Positions 32,456 to 38,955 of a DNA stretch of 38,955 nucleotides are shown piece by piece. Each line of letters begins with the position of its first letter. Positions within the stretch are counted from its first letter, which is position 1. The notes beneath the pieces were generated by a model. That model made no database searches. It saw only the letters and a list, made by a program, of their open reading frames with translations, and was not told the origin of the DNA. Both the position numbers and the translations under genes were made by a program. The stretch is from Elusimicrobiota bacterium (GTDB taxonomy: Bacteria > Elusimicrobiota > Elusimicrobia > Elusimicrobiales > Elusimicrobiaceae), in NCBI GenBank assembly GCA_023398295.1, contig JAEWSL010000031.1, forward strand, positions 1-38,955, given 5' to 3'.

Positions 32456-32611
32456 AGTGTATATCCCCTCCCCACTTGTCCCATCCACATTACGCCTTAC
32501 AACGCCCGTCAAAGTCAAGTCTTTCCGCTCTAAGAGTTTTAGTCTACATATTAATTTTTATTATAATAAAAAATAGGTCAATTAAAGAATTGGCAAAAAG
32601 GAAGTAATTAA

Positions 32612-33370
32612 ATGTTTTTTCTAATACCTGTAATTCTTTTAGTATTTATATTTCTATTAATTTTCCTCAACAGATTAACTGTAAAAATTAAAGGGGAAAG
32701 AGGTGAGAAAAAGATATCGCATATCCTTGCCTCTCTACCGGAACAATACAAGGTAATAAACAATGTTTTGATTCCTACAACAACATCAACTACCCAAATA
32801 GACCACATCGTACTTTCGCCATACGGCATATTTGTTATAGAAACAAAAAACTATAGAGGATGGATTTTTGGTGATGAAGATAAGGACTTTTGGATACAGA
32901 TTATTTTTAACTATAAGGAACAATTTAGAAATCCGATACAACAAAATATAGGCCACATAAAAGCCCTTAAGCATTTGCTAAGGAATTTTGAAGATATTCC
33001 GTTTATATCAATAATTGCTTTTTCTGATAAGTGTACCCTGAAAACAAACATAAAAAGTGATGTAGTATATTTCAGTGAAGTAAATAAAACAATCCTAAGG
33101 TACAAAAAAGAGGTTCTAAGCGCGGCAAGAATTGCCGAAGCTTATGAAATAATCCAAAAAGCCAATATTGTTGATGGAAATCACAGAGCCCTCCATGTTA
33201 GGACTGCAAAAAGTATAGCTCAGAATAACGCAAACGGTAGATTTTATAAGATATGTCCACAATGTGGCGGGAACTTGGTTAAGAGAGATGGTAAATACGG
33301 AACTTTTTGGGGCTGCAAAAATTATCCCAAGTGCAGATATACAAAAAAAATAGCGTGTTTGAAAGAATAG
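32612..33370 (+). CDS. NERD-domain membrane protein with C-terminal topoisomerase-type zinc ribbon
   Basis: 252 residues. The order is an N-terminal membrane helix (FLIPVILLVFIFLLIFL), a NERD nuclease-related domain (GERGEKKISHILASLPEQY near 28; QIDHIVLSPYGIFVIETKNY near 62, which holds the Asp...ExK residues of the restriction-endonuclease fold) and a zinc ribbon at the end (CPQCGGNLVKRDG, then GCKNYPKC). The ribbon is the kind found in topoisomerase I tails and would bind DNA. A membrane-anchored DNA-cleaving or DNA-sensing defence protein is plausible. It is divergent from the DUF5681 gene and AT-rich, and GGAAG precedes the ATG. Confidence 0.88.
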   Translation: MFFLIPVILLVFIFLLIFLNRLTVKIKGERGEKKISHILASLPEQYKVINNVLIPTTTSTTQIDHIVLSPYGIFVIETKNYRGWIFGDEDKDFWIQIIFNYKEQFRNPIQQNIGHIKALKHLLRNFEDIPFISIIAFSDKCTLKTNIKSDVVYFSEVNKTILRYKKEVLSAARIAEAYEIIQKANIVDGNHRALHVRTAKSIAQNNANGRFYKICPQCGGNLVKRDGKYGTFWGCKNYPKCRYTKKIACLKE

Positions 33371-33387
33371 GTTAGCCAGATTATTTC

Positions 33388-33411
33388 TACCGCATTGAAT
33401 ACCGCATTGAA
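33388..33411 (+). repeat. Exact 12-bp tandem duplication
   Basis: TACCGCATTGAA occurs twice without a gap in the non-coding space after the NERD gene. It may be replication slippage. Confidence 0.8.
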
Positions 33412-33517
33412 ACGCTGAGTTATTAGGGCTTCTATTCCCAAGGATTGTCTTCACCCTCCAAGTCAAGCCTTTCTCACGGGAACAATTAGCCTAATTCTTG
33501 TCAAGTTCCCACAAAAA

Positions 33518-33550
33518 ATCCCTATAGCAAATACAACTTACTATAGGGAT
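33518..33550. repeat. 10-bp inverted repeat between convergent genes
   Basis: ATCCCTATAG and CTATAGGGAT are exact complements around a 13-nt loop. The right half, extended to CTTACTATAGGGA (33537-33549), also occurs at 30918-30930 beside the recombinase start. It may be a bidirectional terminator, though U-tracts are poor, or a recombination or protein-binding site. Confidence 0.55.
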
Positions 33551-33566
33551 ACAAATAGAACAGTTT

Positions 33567-34370
33567 CTACACTTTATCAATCTTTTTTATACGTGATAGA
33601 AAATCTGAAATATATTTATCACGATCCTCCCCATCTTTATCATTAATAATATACTCAATGGCCTTTTGTTGAAAAGTATAGAAATCAAAGTACATTTTGG
33701 TTTCGTCGTAAATAGCGTTTTTGATTGCATTAATAAGTTCATAATCTAAATATCCATAAGCATATTCTTCCGGTATCAAAACCTTTAGGTTAATTATCGT
33801 CTTAGTTGGGACAAGCCGACCATTTTCCAGTTTAGCTTCCCAGCCAAGTTTTTCAAGTTCATCAAATATTAAATAGTAATATAATATCTGTAAAGCAGCA
33901 TATAATGGATTTTTGAGATATTCCGCCTGTTTCAATTCTATTAGTTCACTTATTTGCTCTTGAGCACCTACGAATTCCGTTCTTACCAAGTCAATTGCTT
34001 TTGTGGACATATTGCTGTCAGGATATATACCAGAAAGCAAATTGAACTGATTGTACGTATTTTCCCAAATTTTTACAAACTCTCTTTCTATTGCTGTTTC
34101 ATCTATATTCCCGGTATCGGTACGCTCTTTATTTTTCCTTAATATTAACGCGCCAGATTGTCTTGTCTCTTTTGGAGAATTTAAATTTAAAGAATTTATG
34201 TTTTCTCTAAATAAGTTCTTTATTTCCTTAATTTTTTCTTTTACTGTGACAGGTAATATCTGTTCATCCCATGCTGTTTTAGAAGACCATGTATCTTTTG
34301 TCCCCAAAATATCCTGTAATTCTTTATCCCAATCTCTGTCCCTGTTTTGTGCCATGAATGTATCGCTCAT
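33567..34370 (-). CDS. Hypothetical protein, distal gene of the type I restriction cluster
   Basis: 267 residues, soluble, not recognised. It begins MSDTFMAQNRDRDWDKELQDI, has a charged helical middle (QEQISELIELKQAEYLKNPLY near 165) and ends with DEDRDKYISDF-like charged segments. No catalytic motif stands out. It follows hsdR in the same direction after 165 bp of AT-rich DNA and has its own strong AGGAGG. The start at 34370 is 7 nt from it; an ATG 3 bp earlier is equally possible. The position suggests an accessory role in the restriction locus, but it may be independent. Confidence 0.65.
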   Translation of the reverse strand: MSDTFMAQNRDRDWDKELQDILGTKDTWSSKTAWDEQILPVTVKEKIKEIKNLFRENINSLNLNSPKETRQSGALILRKNKERTDTGNIDETAIEREFVKIWENTYNQFNLLSGIYPDSNMSTKAIDLVRTEFVGAQEQISELIELKQAEYLKNPLYAALQILYYYLIFDELEKLGWEAKLENGRLVPTKTIINLKVLIPEEYAYGYLDYELINAIKNAIYDETKMYFDFYTFQQKAIEYIINDKDGEDRDKYISDFLSRIKKIDKV

Positions 34371-34535
34371 CATCCTACCTCCTCTGATATAAAGCATAAA
34401 GGCTTTATTAGTTATTATCACGAAATTAATTATAATTATATAAATATATTATATACAATTAAATTTTTATGATTATAAAATATTTTAAGGCAGTTATTTT
34501 TAATATTTCGCAATAGGTACATTGACACATTCTGG

Positions 34536-37500
34536 TTATCTATAATTTGCATTCGCACTGATAGTATTGATTGTCTGTTTTATACCAGCCCAAATTGCAA
34601 GGTCGGGGAAGATATCTGCGACAGTCCCTCTATCGGAGAAAGGACTATTCTGAAGTACACTTAAATCCTTCATCAGGCCATTTTGGGTAATATATTCAAC
34701 AATTTGGTTAACAAAATATATTTGCTTGGTATCCAAGTTGGCATCGTCTATAAATTTAGCAAAAGCCTCTTTGGCAGCTTGCGAATCTAACCCCACGATA
34801 TTGCGAACCAGTTCCCCAAGCGGCGTATTTCCATATTCCTTTTCATAATCCTGTTTTGTGCCAACTTCGCTCCAAAGAATATTTTCCAGCGCGGCAATAT
34901 CTTCCTTATTCAACGGCCTATTGGTTCTAAGTTTTAATATTACAGGACTATCTTGATGCTGACGAATATAATAATTGACCTTTTTCTTATAATCTTGTAA
35001 ATCATCATTTTCCAATTCGGCGGTATTATTTAAAAAGCCCTCTATATTATCCTTAAAATCAGTATCGTATATTTCCCCGCCGTCTTGTTGTATGTATTTA
35101 ATAAGGTTACGCAACTTAATACGTACTGTTTCAAACTCTTCTATGCCAGCTTTTTTGATAAAATCAGTGTTAATAATAGTATTAATAAACTCTTTGTGTT
35201 CTACTATTGAAGGAATAGATAGGTGTTTATAGAGAAGAGATGCTTTCTTTAGCACATCATTCTTGGCGCGTTTATAATCCTGCCCCGCGGCGCAGGCAAT
35301 ATCTATGGCATATATAAGCGCGTCAAAACGCAACGCTATATAGTCATCAACCTCTTCAGGGTTGATTAACGGGGCAATATGTTCGGCAATGTTCAGAATA
35401 TTTTCGTAGGTTAAAGCCTGATATGTCTCCCTACGGGCAAAAGTATCAATATGTTTTAAATGCTGGCGCACGGCAAAGTTTTTCCTATTCAGTTCTGACA
35501 CCTTTTTTATCAAATCGGCAATTAAATCCTCACGAAATTTGCGCAAGAAATCAGTCTGCAGTTGGGATTCTTGCAGTTTAAAAATTAGTTCCGCCTTAAG
35601 GTTAAAAAGCTGCTCCTGTATAGTGGGTGTATGTTTTACCTCTTGTCCATTTTTATTCGTCCTAAAAAACTCAAAGTTAGAACAAAAATCAAATATATAA
35701 AAATCTTTTTTATCATCTCCGTCTATTAACCCCGGACACAAGCGCGTACCGCGGCCTATCATCTGCCAAAATTTAGCTTTACTCATAACTTTTTTAAAGA
35801 ATACGAGGTTAAGCACTTCCGGCACGTCAATACCCGTGTCCATCATGTCAACGGATATGGCAATTTGCGGCATTTTATTGACTATAGAAAAATCATCAAT
35901 CAAACTTTGTGCGTAATTAATTTTATTGTCTATAACGCTGCAATAACTTGCGGGGTAATTGGGGTATTCCTCGCCCCAAATTTGCAGTATTTTTTCTGCA
36001 TGTAAATGGTTCTTGGCAAAAATTATTGTCTTTCCTATTTTATTGCCGTACTCCACGTTAAGGCCCATAGTCATAAGTGTATTTAAAACCTGTCTTATTG
36101 TATCTTTGTTAAATACCCACTCATTAAGGGCGGAGCCGGCTATCCTATCGGGCAGGGCGCCGTCTTCTTCTATAAATTTTTCTTCGTATTCGGCTTTTTC
36201 TCTCTCGGAAAGGTCCTCATACACAATACCTTCATTCAAAAATTTAAATTTTGTTTCTATGGAGCGGTAATTAACTAAGAACTTATCCTTTACAGCTTGG
36301 GCAAGCTCGTAGCCATAGGTAGGAACACCGTCTTCAAGCTCAAAAATCTCATACGTGTTTTTATCAATATCTTTCTTAGGAGTGGCGGTAAGACCGATAA
36401 GCAGAGTGTCAAAATATTCAAAAATATCCTTATATTTATTGTAGATGCTACGGTGTGCCTCGTCCACTATAATAAGGTCAAAATGGCCGGGGGTATAAAG
36501 TTTTTTACCATCTTCGTCTTTAACATCATCAATACAATTTATCATTGTTTGATAAGTGGAAAAGACACCTCTTGCATTATAATTTTCTTTATCTCCGACC
36601 AAATTTGTTGTGGTTAAATCCGGCAAAAGTTTTGTAAACGCGCGTTTGGCTTGTATTACAAGGCTGTTTCTATCGGCAAGGAACAAAAAGTTCTTTATCC
36701 AACCTCTGTCTATCAAAATATTGACTAAGGATATAACCGTTCTTGTTTTACCGCTCCCTGTAGCCATAACTAAAAGCGCTTTGCGTTTGTTATTTTTATC
36801 AAAAGTTTCGCAAACTGCTTTTACGGCATCTTTTTGATAATATCTGTCTATAATATTCTCATTAAATAGAATATGTTCCAAGTGATTACGGTTAGAAAGT
36901 TTGTAAAACTCTTTTTCTAAATCTTTTTTACTGTATATAGTGGATACTCTTCTTTCTGGATAACCATTTGTTTGGTCTATGGAAATCCTGGTATCATACC
37001 CATTAGTCAGAAATATAATCGGACGGCGGCCAAAACGCTTTTCCAAATCATCGGCATACAGCTTCGCTTGCTGACGGCCGGCGGATATATCAACACTAGT
37101 CTTTTTAGCCTCAATAACGGCAAGCGGACGACCGTCATCGCTAAAAAGCACGTAGTCGGCAAAACCTTCACCCGCTTTATTGGGCATATTTTCTATAGGA
37201 TATTCATCAATCCAATCCTTACCGCGCTGCCAACCTGCATCGGTAAGCATAACGTCAATGTATGCCTTGCGTGTTTGGGCTTCTGTTGGGTCTATGGGAA
37301 TATTGGTATAAGTGGGTTCCCGCTCGGCGCGGCGTTGTGTTAAAGCGGCGGAATAAGGAGCATTGGCAGCCTTCAACTGTTCCATAGTCATGGATTGATA
37401 CAAAATAGAATCTTTAGGCGCCTGTTGAATGATAGCAAGCAAGGACTTATCAAACTTGCCCCTTTCATACTTTTCGCTATAAAGATAGGCAACAAAATCC

Positions 37501-37859
37501 ATAAATATAAAAAGATTTTCTAAGGCATAAGTGGCTTGTTCTTTGGTGATTTTCTTAGGTGTGTGGTTGGCAATGTTGCCTAAAGTTCGGATGTAGCTTA
37601 TACGGCGGTAAATATCATTACCGACAAGACTCTTAAATTCGTCGGTATTGATCAGAGTTACAAGCGTTTCCTGATAGGGCGATTTTAGGGAAGTATCTAC
37701 GGAATACAACCATTTTACGGCAAACTCCAGCGCGCGGCGGCAGTTGACGACAGAAGTGCCAAGGTCTATATTAAAAACCTTCTCCGCCGCTATTGCGCTG
37801 TTTGCGAAATCTTCAAACTGTTTATCTTCAGTTAAGAAATCAAAGTTTGTCATAAACAT
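34536..37859 (-). CDS. hsdR: Type I restriction enzyme, R (motor and nuclease) subunit with N-terminal DUF4145-like domain
   Basis: 1107 residues. Residues ~1-135 are DUF4145-like (VVNCRRALEFAVKWLY, then IRTLGNIANH). The endonuclease domain follows (GEGFADYVLFSDDGRPLAV and IEAKK near 251, the PD-ExK core). Next is the SF2 helicase motor: MATGSGKTRT near 370, LIIVDEAHRS near 466, IGLTATP, ISVDMMDTGIDVP near 660 and FWQMIGRGTRLCPG near 690. A C-terminal helical assembly domain completes the subunit. It cuts DNA far from the site after ATP-driven translocation. The frame is intact. Two in-frame starts (37859, 37853) are close, with no clear ribosome binding site. It ends AT-rich. Confidence 0.95.
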   Translation of the reverse strand: MFMTNFDFLTEDKQFEDFANSAIAAEKVFNIDLGTSVVNCRRALEFAVKWLYSVDTSLKSPYQETLVTLINTDEFKSLVGNDIYRRISYIRTLGNIANHTPKKITKEQATYALENLFIFMDFVAYLYSEKYERGKFDKSLLAIIQQAPKDSILYQSMTMEQLKAANAPYSAALTQRRAEREPTYTNIPIDPTEAQTRKAYIDVMLTDAGWQRGKDWIDEYPIENMPNKAGEGFADYVLFSDDGRPLAVIEAKKTSVDISAGRQQAKLYADDLEKRFGRRPIIFLTNGYDTRISIDQTNGYPERRVSTIYSKKDLEKEFYKLSNRNHLEHILFNENIIDRYYQKDAVKAVCETFDKNNKRKALLVMATGSGKTRTVISLVNILIDRGWIKNFLFLADRNSLVIQAKRAFTKLLPDLTTTNLVGDKENYNARGVFSTYQTMINCIDDVKDEDGKKLYTPGHFDLIIVDEAHRSIYNKYKDIFEYFDTLLIGLTATPKKDIDKNTYEIFELEDGVPTYGYELAQAVKDKFLVNYRSIETKFKFLNEGIVYEDLSEREKAEYEEKFIEEDGALPDRIAGSALNEWVFNKDTIRQVLNTLMTMGLNVEYGNKIGKTIIFAKNHLHAEKILQIWGEEYPNYPASYCSVIDNKINYAQSLIDDFSIVNKMPQIAISVDMMDTGIDVPEVLNLVFFKKVMSKAKFWQMIGRGTRLCPGLIDGDDKKDFYIFDFCSNFEFFRTNKNGQEVKHTPTIQEQLFNLKAELIFKLQESQLQTDFLRKFREDLIADLIKKVSELNRKNFAVRQHLKHIDTFARRETYQALTYENILNIAEHIAPLINPEEVDDYIALRFDALIYAIDIACAAGQDYKRAKNDVLKKASLLYKHLSIPSIVEHKEFINTIINTDFIKKAGIEEFETVRIKLRNLIKYIQQDGGEIYDTDFKDNIEGFLNNTAELENDDLQDYKKKVNYYIRQHQDSPVILKLRTNRPLNKEDIAALENILWSEVGTKQDYEKEYGNTPLGELVRNIVGLDSQAAKEAFAKFIDDANLDTKQIYFVNQIVEYITQNGLMKDLSVLQNSPFSDRGTVADIFPDLAIWAGIKQTINTISANANYR

Positions 37860-37876
37860 TTTGGCTTTTTGGGGGC

Positions 37877-38566
37877 CTATTCTCCGCTTTCACTTTCTGT
37901 TTTTTCTTCTTTTATTGTAATTTTTTCTTTGACCTTGTTAATTCTCTGTGGAATAATATATAGGTAATCTATTATGGCTTTTAATAAAGATATTAATTCT
38001 TCCACTTCATGTAAGTAAAATACAGACTCGCTACCGTGTGCTGCTTTATTGCCTAAGAATCTAATTATAGCACAAGCCTCATCAAACCCGTTTGGCAGAA
38101 TGTTCTTATTTATCAAATCCCGTATCATTACTTCAAGAGTTTTGCCTTTAGCATTATTTTCCTTACATACCTGTTCAAGCACTCTGCGCAAAGCCATAAC
38201 ACATAAAGCGGTATCAATGTTTTTTACTTTTATGGCAGATTCTAAAGCAGATTTAATTCGTGAAGGCACCCCTTGCAAATTTAGTTTATTCTCAGGATAT
38301 AGTATCTCTTCTTCATAAAAATCAAGCCTGTTATGATCGCACATCGTTTCATTGTTATACCACTGATAGAGAATTGTTTTATGGCAAACAGGGCAAGATA
38401 GGATAGCCCATTTAAATGTTTCTTCCAACTCATAATCAATATTTTTGCCTTGTTCATCGAATATTGGACCACCATAGACGTGCTTATGCTCGCCTACAAT
38501 ATCTAACAGCCCGGTATTACCACAGTGATAACAGGTACAAAGCAATTGTTTTTTATTTGAATCCAT
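37877..38566 (-). CDS. DUF4145-domain protein inside the type I restriction operon
   Basis: 229 residues. The N-terminus holds a zinc-ribbon-like Cys set (CTCYHCGNTG near 10, CPVCHKT near 58). The C-terminal half is DUF4145: IKSALESAIKVKNIDTALCV near 104, RRVLEQVCKE near 125, and IIRFLGNKAAHGSESV near 165, where the Arg...Asn...His spacing matches the family signature. The family has a HEPN-like helical fold but does not show the strict Rx4-6H RNase motif here. It lies 9 bp after hsdS and 17 bp before hsdR, so it is part of the operon. AGGGAG precedes the ATG. HsdR carries a related domain at its own N-terminus. Confidence 0.85.
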   Translation of the reverse strand: MDSNKKQLLCTCYHCGNTGLLDIVGEHKHVYGGPIFDEQGKNIDYELEETFKWAILSCPVCHKTILYQWYNNETMCDHNRLDFYEEEILYPENKLNLQGVPSRIKSALESAIKVKNIDTALCVMALRRVLEQVCKENNAKGKTLEVMIRDLINKNILPNGFDEACAIIRFLGNKAAHGSESVFYLHEVEELISLLKAIIDYLYIIPQRINKVKEKITIKEEKTESESGE

Positions 38567-38575
38567 ATTTACTCC

Positions 38576-38955
38576 CTATTCAAAAAATTGTTGCATAAGG
38601 GCTTTGTAGGTGGTTTCTAGTTTGCTAAGACTGTCCTTTAGAACTTTTTTGTTCTCTTCTACTTTATTAACAAAATCCGTAAATTCATTTTGCGTAGTAA
38701 TAGGAGGGTATGGAATACTAGTATTTTTTAATACATCGCTAGGAATACCTTTTATAGTCGCACCTCTCTTTTGCCTTTCGAATTCATTCGTGAAAAATTC
38801 TATACACTTTTTCAAATAAATAAGATTAAACTTTTTCTCATCAATACCCATAATTGCAACTATATCTTGATTGATAGCAATTGGTACTGAATTAATAGAT
38901 ACTTTGCCAACTCCAACCCTAATGCCGAACAACAACGAATTTTTAGGTATTATCC
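38576..38955 (-). CDS. hsdS: Type I restriction specificity subunit, C-terminal part (cut by window edge)
   Basis: The last ~126 codons are visible, open to the window end. LLFGIRVGVGKVSINSVPIA, then NQDIVAIMG, KNTSIPYPPITTQNEFTDF and a final coiled-coil helix (NKKVLKDSLSKLETTYKALM) are the ends of a target-recognition domain and the spacer helix of HsdS. The start lies outside the window. A modification subunit gene (hsdM) is expected further right. The order S-DUF4145-R is seen directly. Confidence 0.9.
   Translation of the reverse strand, partial: IIPKNSLLFGIRVGVGKVSINSVPIAINQDIVAIMGIDEKKFNLIYLKKCIEFFTNEFERQKRGATIKGIPSDVLKNTSIPYPPITTQNEFTDFVNKVEENKKVLKDSLSKLETTYKALMQQFFE

Noticed and set aside
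37877..38566. HEPN RNase toxin active site in the DUF4145 protein
   Set aside because: The Arg-to-His spacing (RFLGNKAAH) is longer than the Rx4-6H catalytic motif; only the general fold is supported.

Overview
The window reads like a chromosomal segment of a host-associated bacterium, most plausibly an Elusimicrobium-type member of the Elusimicrobiota. This assignment is an inference from memory: it rests on the type IV-like pilin genes, the gene neighbourhoods and the codon style, with no database search. The left ~25 kb has a consistent base composition rich in GCG/CGC codons and encodes ordinary housekeeping and envelope functions. The right ~13.5 kb, beyond a tRNA-Arg gene, is mostly AT-rich and accessory.

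Left block, 1-20.9 kb: a truncated prepilin gene, pyruvate phosphate dikinase with a histone-H1-like lysine tail, then rnhB-yraN-purine nucleoside phosphorylase-flippase. A convergent DUF486 membrane protein and a lipoprotein follow. A long rightward series then runs through a WecA/MraY-type transferase, an FAD oxidoreductase, a fused NadD-YqeK, a LytR_C membrane protein, RsfS (again with a lysine tail), ArgS and a very large alpha-2-macroglobulin that lacks the thioester motif. The series ends at a clear intrinsic terminator.

Middle block, 20.9-25.4 kb: an orphan pair of HK97-type phage head genes (portal and prohead protease, no capsid or terminase), a second prepilin gene embedded in an unusual family of interspersed palindromic repeats, a small lysine-tailed protein of unknown function, and tRNA-Arg(GCG) with its terminator.

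Right block, 25.4-38.9 kb: an accessory and probable defence island. It holds a zinc-ribbon RES-domain protein, two family 2 glycosyltransferases, a serine recombinase with its DUF2924 and DUF5681 companions, an HNH protein placed between the recombinase and DUF2924, a NERD nuclease-like protein, and a type I restriction locus (partial HsdS, a DUF4145 protein, HsdR with its own DUF4145-like domain, and an unknown last gene). A 27-bp piece of the recombinase 3' end recurs next to the RES gene, which marks past rearrangement.

The most interesting item is the ~330-nt leader of the glycosyltransferase operon. On the minus strand it shows an extended -10 promoter, a three-way-junction fold closed by a perfect 10-bp helix, an overlapping competing terminator hairpin with eight U, and a 13-bp hairpin that buries the ribosome binding site flush with the start codon. 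This is the layout of a riboswitch or attenuator, and I do not recognise the class.
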